DNA of 64,000 bases, from IMG/VR virus record IMGVR_UViG_3300035183_000373, positions 1 to 64,000 of that record; one strand, 5' to 3'. The notes below the pieces were generated by a model. It was not told where the DNA came from. It ran no database searches and saw only the letters and a program-made list of their open reading frames with translations. Of the stretch, positions 9,758 to 18,766 are shown piece after piece; position 1 is the stretch's first letter; every line of letters starts with the position of its first letter. The position numbers and the translations under genes were made by a program. This DNA comes from a virus.

Positions 9758-11647
9758 TTATATTAGACTTATATTACCACCTTGATTTTGTAATTCATTT
9801 GGATAACCAGTCATAGTAAGTCCTGATATTGGATTATCTCCAGTTGGAATATCCACATCTGCAACTAAATTAGGTGATACTTTATTTGATATATCAAATA
9901 CTAATAATCTTATTGCGTTAACGCTAGTAACTCTTGCTATTGTATATAGATAATTATTCTTAACTACTATTTGTGATAAAGAACCAGCACCATCTCTACC
10001 ACTAACGGCAGGAGTTTGACCAACAAATATGGGTGAAGCTGGGTTACTAACATCGTATATTTTAACATGAATTTTTGTTGTTGCATCATTTATTAATACA
10101 AATAAATAATTATTGTTTAACCCAATATAGTTTATTCCACCACTACCGATACTGAATGAACCTACAAATGATGGTGTTCCAGAAGAAATATTATAAATAT
10201 TTATTGTACTTGGTCCTGGTTGTAACCCAATATACAAGTGGTTACCTACAATAGCTGATGGGTTTTCAGCTAAATCAATATTATTAATCATAAATGAACC
10301 AGCACCCATTGTAGGAATAACTGGAGCTTTGTATAATCCATTTGATGCAAATCTAAAACATCCTCCCCACCATATACCATTTGAATCTATACATCCGCTA
10401 AATTTACCTGGTCCACCCACAGTGGATGACACTCCTGCTATTATATTTGATGGGTCTGTAATATCAAATTCTCTTATACCTGAACTTGTACTTCCTAAAT
10501 TAGCAATTAATCTATTTTGTGAAACTCTTATAAATTGACCTTTCAAATCATTTATAAAAGAGTCTCCAAAAAATGTACCTATTAGTGATAAAGATGTCGG
10601 ATTTGATACCCAATTAAATACTCTAATATTTCTATTGTATATAGTATATATGTATGTATCACTTTGAATCATTCTTACTGGCTCTAAACCAACCGATATT
10701 CCACCAGCATTATAAGCTATTCCCAAATATATAGGACTTGTTGGTGTAGAAATATCAAATACTACAATTTTTCCAGTATTTGTAAATACATATAAATATT
10801 TTAATGGAATTACTCCTGAAACAGTGGTGGTTACTGCATTTGATAATTGACTCTCAATACCATTAGATAAAACAGCAGATACATAATACGTATATGTATT
10901 TCCAACAATAACATTAAAATCATCAAAAGTAAGTCCAGTTGAAGTTCCTATTTTTGTAATAGTACCATTACTTGTAACATCTATACGATAAATATTATAA
11001 TAACTAACAGATACATTAGCTTGTGTTGCTACATCATTCCATCCAATATTTACGTCTGGAGATGTATTATCAATTAAATAAAGAACTGGAATAATACTTC
11101 CTTGAATTTTAAATTCATGAGTATCTTTTGTATCTGGTAATAATATTTTTCTTAATTTATCTTTACGTATTATATCATTTAGTCTTATACCTGGACAAGA
11201 TATTGATACTATATCACTGTGATATAAAATATCTTTTATAGTTGGAACATTTTTTCTTATTAAATTGATTAATTTTTCTAATACATTTATTTGAATTATA
11301 GACGGCAAATCTTCATCAAAATTACCTATTAATAATATATGAATTGCTTGATAATTCATTTGTTGTTGTGGACAAGCATCAGAAATATCATGTAATGTAT
11401 AATTAAATATAGAATATAATGGAACATTTTCTTCATAGTGTAATGGATTTTCTGCTCTAATCCATCTTGGTCCTAAATCTACTTTACCGTCTACATTAAT
11501 TATAATATCAAATGGAATTCCAAATTGACCTTCTTGAACAAATGATATATTAATATCTTTACCACGTATTTTATTATAATGTTCAGAATGATGAATCATA
11601 ATAAATTTTAAATCTGAATTTTTTCTTATATTTTTATTAATAGGCAT
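9758..11647 (-). CDS. Virion-associated amidase with FN3 and beta-propeller domains
   Basis: 629 aa. Residues about 10-170 match the PGRP/Amidase_2 fold (N-acetylmuramoyl-L-alanine amidase): FIMIHHSE with H19/H20, a central NYQAIHILLIGNFD strand, and YHSDIVSISCPG with H143 and C151 as the remaining zinc ligands. Residues about 187-280 look like a fibronectin type III domain (YYNIYRID...TYTYYVSAVLSNGIES). Residues about 281-629 form about six repeats of the type 'V.VFDIS.P..P...G', a LVIVD-like beta-propeller. The tail operon position implies a tail-tip lysin that opens peptidoglycan at infection. The propeller probably binds the wall or another tail part. Confidence 0.8.
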   Translation of the reverse strand: MPINKNIRKNSDLKFIMIHHSEHYNKIRGKDINISFVQEGQFGIPFDIIINVDGKVDLGPRWIRAENPLHYEENVPLYSIFNYTLHDISDACPQQQMNYQAIHILLIGNFDEDLPSIIQINVLEKLINLIRKNVPTIKDILYHSDIVSISCPGIRLNDIIRKDKLRKILLPDTKDTHEFKIQGSIIPVLYLIDNTSPDVNIGWNDVATQANVSVSYYNIYRIDVTSNGTITKIGTSTGLTFDDFNVIVGNTYTYYVSAVLSNGIESQLSNAVTTTVSGVIPLKYLYVFTNTGKIVVFDISTPTSPIYLGIAYNAGGISVGLEPVRMIQSDTYIYTIYNRNIRVFNWVSNPTSLSLIGTFFGDSFINDLKGQFIRVSQNRLIANLGSTSSGIREFDITDPSNIIAGVSSTVGGPGKFSGCIDSNGIWWGGCFRFASNGLYKAPVIPTMGAGSFMINNIDLAENPSAIVGNHLYIGLQPGPSTINIYNISSGTPSFVGSFSIGSGGINYIGLNNNYLFVLINDATTKIHVKIYDVSNPASPIFVGQTPAVSGRDGAGSLSQIVVKNNYLYTIARVTSVNAIRLLVFDISNKVSPNLVADVDIPTGDNPISGLTMTGYPNELQNQGGNISLI

Positions 11648-11652
11648 AATTT

Positions 11653-13797
11653 TTATACTTTTTTAATATCTGGATTTAATTTATCATCAGAAATAGGTTT
11701 AGATTTTCTTTTTCCTTCACCATCAATAGAAGGTTGATTTTTTTGTGGTTCTCTTACAATACTTATGTGACCATCTGTAGAATGTATCATATCAAATGAT
11801 TGAGTAATAACTTCTGCTATAGTTTCCCATGGCTTACGACCATAAGCTAAATGTAATGTTGTAGTGAACTGTCCTCCAAAACTAAAGGAATGGTCAACTG
11901 TTTCAACCCAATAAATCATATTTCTAAATGGTATATAAATAGGAAATCCTGGGTCTATTTCTGCTCTTCCAGTTATTGTAATTTGTCCTTGAGATTTATT
12001 AGCCAACAACTTCATTAACTTAGCTTTTGCATAAAATGTAGCTGACTCAGAAGCAAATGGAACTGAACTTCCACCCATTTTAGCTACAAATGGATTTGAC
12101 TCTGTTAATATCTTATTACCATATTTATATGTTAACAATTCATCTGTATATGAGCCTCTGTTAAACATTTCAGTTCCAGGTACTACATTTTTACGTAAAT
12201 CTGGTTCTGATGATACTACACAAGTACTATATACGTTTGAATCATCTTCAACAAAAGCATAATTAATAATAGAATTTTCGTCTATTATTCTTAACTTATC
12301 ATTTTCTTCTAATAATATCCAAGCATTTGAATATCTTGGAGGATGAAACCATATATGACCATTTCTATCTGCATAAAAATTAAAATTGGAATCTTCAGCA
12401 GCTTTATAGCATATATCACGTCTATTTTGATATTCTGTTTGAAATTCTGATGGTAATTGAAAATTCTCATTATAAGCTAAATAGGCGTCTAATTTACTTT
12501 TTGTTGGGTCAATTACATGAACAGAACTTTTTGTAAAAAGACTACCCATCATGTCACGTATATTAACTGTTGATACAGTTTTTACATGTTTATTATTACG
12601 TTCTATTCTAAATGCATTGAGTTTCTGGTCGTAAACTATATTTTCAGGATTTGTTGTTGCATTTCTTGCTACAGAATATGTATCTACACCCCTTACTTTT
12701 TTAAAATTTCCAGAAATTTTTGATTTATCATCATCTTCTAGCCCCTCATAACCAACTGTTAATAATTTAATTAAATCTGGTGTTTTCATACCTTGAAATA
12801 TATTTGTATAAAAATTTAAATCAGATGTATCTGAATAGGAAAATCTTAATGCATCTCCTGTTTGGTCTGTTAATAGTGCTGGATTTACTGGAACAACTGA
12901 TAATTTTAACCACTTTGTTACATCTTCGCCAGATACAGTAATTATATTACCAGCATCTGGAGAATATTCAGCTTGAACTGTATTAACTAAACCAGTAAAT
13001 GTTCTAATTAATTCTGTTTTTGGAGATTGTACTATTTGCCAAGAACCATCATTTGTTTTTTCATATCTTTTAGATAAAAATATAGCAACTCTATCCATTG
13101 GTTCTATTTTTAATCTTCCTAATTTTAATGGATTATTAACTTCATTTTGATATTTTAACATGAAATCTGAATTTTTAGTTTTTAATAGTGTAAAATATCT
13201 AGTAGATATTCTTTTTTTATCATTTTCTACTTTTAATAAAAATGTTTTACCATTACTATTAGGACTTCTAAATTCTTTTTCTGAGATAGAGTGCGGTACA
13301 ACTCTTATAATATCACCTTTTTCATCAAATGCCCATCGTTCCACAATATCTCCAGCTGGATTTCTTCTATAAAAAACAATTGTTCTAAAACTATTATTGT
13401 CTACTGCAACTAATGTACCCCATTCAAAATCGAACCATTTATTAATATCTTCTGGTGCTCCTCTAAATCCATTAAATTCATAATAGGATAAACCTCCTTT
13501 TTTTTGTGATTTAAATCCACGTTGCGAGACATCTCTTTTTACTTGAAATTCAGAGTTAGCACGTAGATTACGTACTTCTAATTCTGGATTATCTGATTGA
13601 AAAAATTTATTAGCTGTATCGTTAATAGTTAATGAAAATGTGCTAGCACTATTAGCAACCGTTAGTGTTATATTTGCAGACATAATTTCTTTAGTTTGTA
13701 TCATTAATAGGTCTTCACGAGATACATTTTCTACTTCTCTAAAACCCTTAACAAATACAACTAAAGCGTCTGGATAATAATGTATAACATTAGCCAT
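11653..13797 (-). CDS. Baseplate hub / tail protein (gpD or gp27-like)
   Basis: 714 aa. The long beta-rich protein begins with IHYYPDALVVFVKG and contains a segment of the type 'ANITLTVANSASTFSLTINDTANKF'. A further segment, VHVIDPTKSKLDAYLAYNENFQLPSEF, is followed by FNFYADRNGHIWFHPPRY, the 'd..G.l.....' hub element. The end has ARAEIDPGFPIYIPFRNMIYWVETVDHSFSFGGQFTTTLHLAYGR. This profile matches hub proteins of large myoviruses that cap the tail tube and hold the spike. The C-terminal tail is highly charged (KKNQPSIDGEGKRKSKPISD). Confidence 0.72.
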   Translation of the reverse strand: MANVIHYYPDALVVFVKGFREVENVSREDLLMIQTKEIMSANITLTVANSASTFSLTINDTANKFFQSDNPELEVRNLRANSEFQVKRDVSQRGFKSQKKGGLSYYEFNGFRGAPEDINKWFDFEWGTLVAVDNNSFRTIVFYRRNPAGDIVERWAFDEKGDIIRVVPHSISEKEFRSPNSNGKTFLLKVENDKKRISTRYFTLLKTKNSDFMLKYQNEVNNPLKLGRLKIEPMDRVAIFLSKRYEKTNDGSWQIVQSPKTELIRTFTGLVNTVQAEYSPDAGNIITVSGEDVTKWLKLSVVPVNPALLTDQTGDALRFSYSDTSDLNFYTNIFQGMKTPDLIKLLTVGYEGLEDDDKSKISGNFKKVRGVDTYSVARNATTNPENIVYDQKLNAFRIERNNKHVKTVSTVNIRDMMGSLFTKSSVHVIDPTKSKLDAYLAYNENFQLPSEFQTEYQNRRDICYKAAEDSNFNFYADRNGHIWFHPPRYSNAWILLEENDKLRIIDENSIINYAFVEDDSNVYSTCVVSSEPDLRKNVVPGTEMFNRGSYTDELLTYKYGNKILTESNPFVAKMGGSSVPFASESATFYAKAKLMKLLANKSQGQITITGRAEIDPGFPIYIPFRNMIYWVETVDHSFSFGGQFTTTLHLAYGRKPWETIAEVITQSFDMIHSTDGHISIVREPQKNQPSIDGEGKRKSKPISDDKLNPDIKKV

Positions 13798-13800
13798 AAA

Positions 13801-14658
13801 TTAAAGATTCAAATCTTTTATTTTTAAAAACGAAAATGTAGTTCCAGCAGTTACAGCAGCCTTAACTGATGGGTTAAACGTAGATACATTAGTTTCATAT
13901 AAAACTTTAAATGTAAACCCATATGAAAATTGATATGGGTCGTTTGCGTCATGATTTGGTCCAGTAAAATTGGTAAAATATCCAACATAAAATGAATCAT
14001 AAACAGCTATGCCTAACAAAGTTAATTCTTCTTGATTTCTAACAGCATGGTCTATATCATATAATTTTTTTAATGCTAAAAGTCTTTGCCATGCTAATGA
14101 ATGTGTAACATCCTCGTTAATTCTCAATCCATCACCACCATCACTTTGTTGTCTAGAGGATTCTTGTTCTAATGCACTTACTGTAACATCTCTATTAATA
14201 TTTTTTAAAATACCTTTTCTATGTGCTCCTCCAGACTTACCTTCAACTCGTATTTCAGTTAATTCATCACCCCAATGTTGAATTTCCCATCCACCTCTAG
14301 TTCGTATTTCAGAAACTTTTTTTTGATAATTTAAAGTTAATCTTTGAGGATTTACATAAAATTCAAAAACATCTATGGATTCTTGCTGTGGCTTTTCTGG
14401 ATTTCTAATATAAAATTTATTAGCACCATCAAGAATTACAAATTTACCAAACTGGTCAGTATAAACACGTGTTGAAGTAGTTTCAGCTAATGGTTGGTTT
14501 GATGGTTTTTGACCTATGTTAATTACTTCAGAACCATCACTATTTATTATAATATCTTTAGTAGTAAATCCCTGTAAAAATCTTGTTGGAGATAAGTCAA
14601 AAACACCAGGTTTTATTTGTTGTAATTTAAATATTTTTATAGGAACACGAGATGGCAT
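13801..14658 (-). CDS. Baseplate/tail-hub accessory protein
   Basis: 285 aa. It contains DVFEFYVNPQRLTLNYQKKVSEIRTRGGWEIQHWGDELTEIRVEGKSGGAH. The 'F.VNP..l......' and 'RGGW...HWG.EL..i.v.G.SG' signature is shared by a tail protein that lies between tape measure and hub in many Gram-positive myophages. Its start is fused to the tape-measure stop (TAATG-type overlap at 14658). No LysM or enzymatic motif was seen. It probably links tube end and hub. Confidence 0.65.
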   Translation of the reverse strand: MPSRVPIKIFKLQQIKPGVFDLSPTRFLQGFTTKDIIINSDGSEVINIGQKPSNQPLAETTSTRVYTDQFGKFVILDGANKFYIRNPEKPQQESIDVFEFYVNPQRLTLNYQKKVSEIRTRGGWEIQHWGDELTEIRVEGKSGGAHRKGILKNINRDVTVSALEQESSRQQSDGGDGLRINEDVTHSLAWQRLLALKKLYDIDHAVRNQEELTLLGIAVYDSFYVGYFTNFTGPNHDANDPYQFSYGFTFKVLYETNVSTFNPSVKAAVTAGTTFSFLKIKDLNL

Positions 14659-16751
14659 TACGGTTTAGATGAGGTTGTTGATTTTGATTGATTTATTTTT
14701 TGTTCTACACGACTAGCTATTTGTTCAGAATCAATAAATACTTTAGCTTCAATATTTACATTATTTTGTATTTTTGATTTTTCTTCTTCTCTACCTTCAA
14801 CTCTTCCACTTTTAAATATATTCCAAAATCCATACCTTTTTTCATAATCTTCTATTTGCTCTCTAGTCCACATAGACATATCTGGTTTTTTGAATTGTTG
14901 CATGATTGCTGGAATAAATCTCTGTACTGCTTCAGCAGCAGCGCTAACAGCAAATCCCCCTGGAACAAAGGATAGTGCTCCTTCGGCAGCAGATTTAACA
15001 CCTAATAATGCAGAAGTGCCTGTATCTCCACGTTCTTCAGCTTGTGTTGCATCATATGCACTTAAAATTGCTGGTGCGAACTTAACAGCTTGTTTTGCTA
15101 AACGTAATGTTGTTTTACCTATTCCTCCACCCACTGGAGGTTGAGGTGGTGTACCCCATCCGCCGCTCCAACCGCCACCCCATTCGCCTGTAGTAGTAGT
15201 AGTCCAACCACCACCCCATGTAGGACCACCTGTAGGAGTAGTTTTTGTTCCAGATAATAAATCTCTTATAAATTTTATCCAATTTTTTCCACCTTTTAAT
15301 AATGACACTCCGCCTATAGTAAATGCAGCTATTTCTATAGCATCAGCTAATTTTCCTACTTGAGGAACAAGTAATTGTATTTGTTTTAATAATGCTTCCA
15401 TAGAATCTTGCCATGTTCCAGCAGCATTTACAATTTCTTTTAATAAATCATTAAAAGCATTCATTGGGTCTCTATTTATTTCATTTAGTTTTTTACTGAA
15501 TTCTTCTATAGATTTTTCATCTTTTAGTTTTGATACATCTTCAGCTTCTGCTAATTTAATTGCTGTGTCTAATCCACCAGGTGGTAAGAAGAATTCTTTT
15601 TCTATTTGTCTTGCATTTTTAGCTAATGTTAAAGTATCTACTTTACCTTCTTTCATAGGTAAAATAGCTCTAAGATAAGCCTGCATAAAAGTAAGATAAT
15701 CTTTAGTTCCACCTTCAGTATATTTCATTGCAAATAGGGCTTCTTCTGGTCTTAATCCTTTATATTTTTGTAATATATCTTTTATTTCTTTTGGATAACC
15801 ACCTGGTATAGTTTGTAAACCACCAGTAATTTTAAGTCTAGCTTGAACACCAGATGCACCAAATTCTTGAAGTACTGAAGCATTTCTAAATAAATCTAAC
15901 ATTGCGTTAGTTGTTAAATGAAGATGATTAGCTGCTTCATTTAATTCCAACATCTTAATCGTTGCTTCTGGAAGACGCATCCCTTGTCTAATAAATTCGC
16001 TTATTAGTTCTGTTCCAGCTTCAATATTCTCATTTAAAGAACCAATTGCTGTTTTTTGATTTAACCAAGCCTCTTCAATCATTTTTAACGATGTAAGAAC
16101 TTCTACTGAATTTGTATTAAATGCACCTAATTTATCTTGAATAAGTTCAATTGCTTTAGCAAAATCAGCTCCGCTTGCTTCAGATAATCCAGTAATTGCT
16201 TCAAACATTGCTTTTTGTTTATCTGGATGCATATTTTCTCTTCTTAATCTTTCTTGTAAAGTAGAAACAGTACGTATATAAGTTTCTACAAATTGTTTAC
16301 CATACATCTCTTGCATTCTTGCTTGTTCTTTAGTAAATCCAAGTGCATTAGCCATACCAGTGCCGAATGCACCACCAGGTTTTTCTCCACCTATTTTATA
16401 TAAAGATAGTCTAGTTTTTTCTAATTCATCTTTAATATATTGTATTCTAAATCCTACAGCTAAAGCAGCAGAACCAATTCCTGTCCAAGTTCTAGGGTCT
16501 TTAAAAATAGACATCTCTCTATTTATTTTTTGGAGTTCTTCACGTGTCTTTTTTAAATTATTGATAAAATTTACTATTTGATGCTCTATTGATGATACAG
16601 CAAGTGGTGCAGCTATTGGATTACGAGCTATTTCGTAAACTAATCCCTTTATTTGGGATAGTAATCCTACAGCAGTGGATAAAGTAGTAATACTAGTTGT
16701 TTCTAGTTTTAGTGCATCGTTTAAGTCTATATTTTCTTTTTCATTAGCCAT
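14658..16751 (-). CDS. Tape measure protein
   Basis: 697 aa, mostly helical, between the tail chaperone pair and the hub genes, the canonical tape-measure position. It shows long amphipathic helices (NFINNLKKTREELQKINREMSI), hydrophobic segments (IEIAAFTIGGVSLL; FAPAILSAYDATQ) and a Gly/Trp/Thr-rich linker around residues 520-555 (GGGWTTTTTGEWGGGW). No lytic transglycosylase motif was found. Length would specify a tail tube of roughly 100 nm by the usual ~0.15 nm per residue rule, but that is an estimate. It overlaps the next gene by one base. Confidence 0.78.
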   Translation of the reverse strand: MANEKENIDLNDALKLETTSITTLSTAVGLLSQIKGLVYEIARNPIAAPLAVSSIEHQIVNFINNLKKTREELQKINREMSIFKDPRTWTGIGSAALAVGFRIQYIKDELEKTRLSLYKIGGEKPGGAFGTGMANALGFTKEQARMQEMYGKQFVETYIRTVSTLQERLRRENMHPDKQKAMFEAITGLSEASGADFAKAIELIQDKLGAFNTNSVEVLTSLKMIEEAWLNQKTAIGSLNENIEAGTELISEFIRQGMRLPEATIKMLELNEAANHLHLTTNAMLDLFRNASVLQEFGASGVQARLKITGGLQTIPGGYPKEIKDILQKYKGLRPEEALFAMKYTEGGTKDYLTFMQAYLRAILPMKEGKVDTLTLAKNARQIEKEFFLPPGGLDTAIKLAEAEDVSKLKDEKSIEEFSKKLNEINRDPMNAFNDLLKEIVNAAGTWQDSMEALLKQIQLLVPQVGKLADAIEIAAFTIGGVSLLKGGKNWIKFIRDLLSGTKTTPTGGPTWGGGWTTTTTGEWGGGWSGGWGTPPQPPVGGGIGKTTLRLAKQAVKFAPAILSAYDATQAEERGDTGTSALLGVKSAAEGALSFVPGGFAVSAAAEAVQRFIPAIMQQFKKPDMSMWTREQIEDYEKRYGFWNIFKSGRVEGREEEKSKIQNNVNIEAKVFIDSEQIASRVEQKINQSKSTTSSKP

Positions 16752-16757
16752 ATTTTT

Positions 16758-17471
16758 TTATTTAATTATGTCTAAATCATTATCATCATAATTAGTTTGT
16801 CTTTCTAATTGTTTAATAATTTTTTCATCATTTTCAGAAAGTCCAAATGTACCACTATACATCTTTTTTATGTGTTCTTCATATTTTACATTTGTTTTTT
16901 TGTTTTTTTCTATCTGTTTAACATGTTGAAATAGTTCATAATTTAACCATGGATGAAGAGAATTAACAAGTTCTATTATAAAATTTTTTTCATCTTGTCT
17001 AAAATAAGCACTTGCATATGCAACCCATAGTTGTTGTTCCATAGAAAGAGGAATATTCATTACTGAAGTTATTCCTATTGATTTAACTAATTCCCATTGA
17101 AATCTAGATATTGTTGATTTAGTATATTCTGGTATAGTTTTATAAAAATAATTTTTCCATTTTATAAATTCGTTAAATGTTTCAAAATAAATAGTGTTAT
17201 TTAATGAAATTGAACTTTTTGATAAAAAATCAAGCAATATATCTTCTTTTATTGGTATATTTTTTATTTTTTTTATTACCTTTGATAATTGTTTGTATTC
17301 ATTCTCTTGAATTGCCCCTATTATTCTAGAATTTAATTCGATACTAAAATAAATATTTTTTATTTCTTCATTACAAGAACGCCAGAAGGGATAAATAATC
17401 ACTTCTGGCGGTTTATTATAGAATAAACATTGTTCTATATCATAATCGTTATATTTTTTCATTTTCTTCAT
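16758..17471 (-). CDS. Putative tail assembly chaperone, second frame
   Basis: 237 aa, acidic/helical, Tyr/Lys/Asn-rich. Conserved-looking elements are FYKTIPEYTKSTISRFQWELVKSIG and QQLWVAYASAYFRQDEKNF. It overlaps the previous gene by 23 bases in the +1 (-2) frame. It lies between tail tube and tape measure, where tail chaperone pairs (lambda G/GT type) normally sit. It could be translated independently from ATG 17471 or as a frameshift extension. No direct family match was recognised; the call is positional. Confidence 0.55.
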   Translation of the reverse strand: MKKMKKYNDYDIEQCLFYNKPPEVIIYPFWRSCNEEIKNIYFSIELNSRIIGAIQENEYKQLSKVIKKIKNIPIKEDILLDFLSKSSISLNNTIYFETFNEFIKWKNYFYKTIPEYTKSTISRFQWELVKSIGITSVMNIPLSMEQQLWVAYASAYFRQDEKNFIIELVNSLHPWLNYELFQHVKQIEKNKKTNVKYEEHIKKMYSGTFGLSENDEKIIKQLERQTNYDDNDLDIIK

Positions 17472-18216
17472 AATTAGAAGTAGCCTTTTCTATTAAATAA
17501 TTTCTATAATCTTCTAATGATTCAAAATCAGCTACTGTTTTTATTTTATTAGATTTAGAATTATTATCTACATTAGTAGAATTATTATCTACATTAGTAG
17601 AGTTATTATCTACATTAGTAGAATTATTTTCAATATTTGTGAAATTATTGTTTTGTACTTCAAAATCAAACATATCATTTTCTGTTATAGTGCTTTTACA
17701 ACTATCACAAATATATTCAGCAGTATGGAATTTAATTTTATTTTCTTTTGGAGGAGGAGAGGAAACTGTATTTCTGCATACTGCACACATGTATATTCCA
17801 AATATCTTTCTAGTCTGTTTCTGTTGTAATTCAGAATACACGTTATATAAATAATCTACAACATATTGTTCAAAATCACCTACAAATATCCGTTTGTATT
17901 CCAAATCTGATAATTCAGTTTTATGTTCTTTATTATATTGCTCTAGTTCTTCTTTTGGAACAACATAAGCTCCGTCTATAGACCATAAAGCTCTAGCGAC
18001 AATCTCTCTTTTTAATGCTTGCTCCTTTGATGTATCAGAATACGTATTAATAACTTCTAATGCTTGTTCTATTTCTTTAGCATTAAGCAATCGTATTCCA
18101 ACTAGTCTATTTCTCCATTCAGGAATTCCAAACCATGAACGGAATGGTTTTAAAACTACTATCCCGTTTGGACTTAACGCAGTTAATTCTGTTAATACTT
18201 TTAATATCGATGCCAT
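17449..18216 (-). CDS. Putative tail assembly chaperone with zinc ribbon and NNSTNVD repeats
   Basis: 255 aa. The N-terminal helical domain (LKPFRSWFGIPEWRNRLVG) is followed by a likely four-cysteine zinc ribbon (YMCAVCRNTV ... YICDSCKSTI, residues about 140-180). A low-complexity linker with three near-perfect NNSTNVD repeats comes next, then an acidic helical tail. It begins after the tube gene and a hairpin, and it overlaps the next frame by 23 bases. A zinc ribbon is unusual for a tail chaperone. The call rests on position and the overlapping arrangement. Confidence 0.5.
   Translation of the reverse strand: MASILKVLTELTALSPNGIVVLKPFRSWFGIPEWRNRLVGIRLLNAKEIEQALEVINTYSDTSKEQALKREIVARALWSIDGAYVVPKEELEQYNKEHKTELSDLEYKRIFVGDFEQYVVDYLYNVYSELQQKQTRKIFGIYMCAVCRNTVSSPPPKENKIKFHTAEYICDSCKSTITENDMFDFEVQNNNFTNIENNSTNVDNNSTNVDNNSTNVDNNSKSNKIKTVADFESLEDYRNYLIEKATSNYEENEKI
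17561..17632. repeat. 24-bp tandem repeat encoding NNSTNVD
   Basis: Three nearly identical 24-bp units with the core attatctacattagtag, within the 255-aa gene. They encode an Asn/Ser/Thr/Asp linker between the zinc ribbon and the C-terminal helix. Copy number is expected to vary by slippage. Confidence 0.85.
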
Positions 18217-18239
18217 AGTATCCTCAAGAAAGGTAATTT

Positions 18240-18261
18240 AGCGGCAAAATAATTTGCCGCT
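18240..18261 (-). terminator. Hairpin between tail tube and chaperone genes
   Basis: Perfect inverted repeat AGCGGCAAA...TTTGCCGCT (9-bp stem, 4-nt loop), 38 bases downstream of the tube stop on the minus strand. It is followed by a weak U-run (AAATTACCTTTCTT). It may be a partial terminator that lowers chaperone and tape-measure expression relative to the abundant tube and sheath, or an mRNA-stabilising 3' hairpin. Confidence 0.5.
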
Positions 18262-18298
18262 GAAGTGATAAAACAGTGGTTTGGTAGAAAAGAAAATT

Positions 18299-18754
18299 TT
18301 ATGTATTGCTCATAAATATACGTTCAACCTCTAATGTTACGTTTTCTTTCGTAGTAATTTGACCTTCTTGAACAGTTTTAGACCACGATGTTATCCAGCA
18401 ACGGTCATAAACTATCTGTCTAGATTCTCCATTAGGTCCAGTTATCTGTTCTACTATAGTTATAGGGTCACGAATTTGAGCTATAGATTCTCCAAATATA
18501 TTATACCCTAAAGCCTTAATAACGTTTTTATTATATGTTTCTATACGGTCAATTGTAATACGAAATTCTGACCTGCCTGGAACTATTTCAAATGTATCTT
18601 CTATAGTATTAAGAATTTCTCTAACTCGTTCAACAGGTCTGTTTGCTGATGGATTGAAACCTTGTAATGTTCCGATTTCAACTCCATTAGCCTTTATTGT
18701 ATAAGCGTAAGAAACAACAGATTGAGTATTTGGAATTACAGTATGATTAAGCAT
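18299..18754 (-). CDS. Tail tube protein
   Basis: 151 aa, immediately after the sheath gene (12-bp gap). The beta-sandwich pattern VVSYAYTIKANGVEIGTLQGFNPSANRPVERVREI, then SEFRITIDRIETYNKNVIKALG and VTLEVERIF, matches myovirus tube proteins (T4 gp19 type). Size is normal for the family. It would polymerise inside the sheath to form the DNA channel. Gene order sheath-tube-chaperones-tape measure supports the call. Confidence 0.82.
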   Translation of the reverse strand: MLNHTVIPNTQSVVSYAYTIKANGVEIGTLQGFNPSANRPVERVREILNTIEDTFEIVPGRSEFRITIDRIETYNKNVIKALGYNIFGESIAQIRDPITIVEQITGPNGESRQIVYDRCWITSWSKTVQEGQITTKENVTLEVERIFMSNT

Positions 18755-18766
18755 AATTTTTAAACC

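Noticed and set aside
17561-17632. CRISPR array
   Set aside because: Contiguous 24-bp coding repeats with no unique spacers. The same applies to the repeats in 54.6-62.4 kb.
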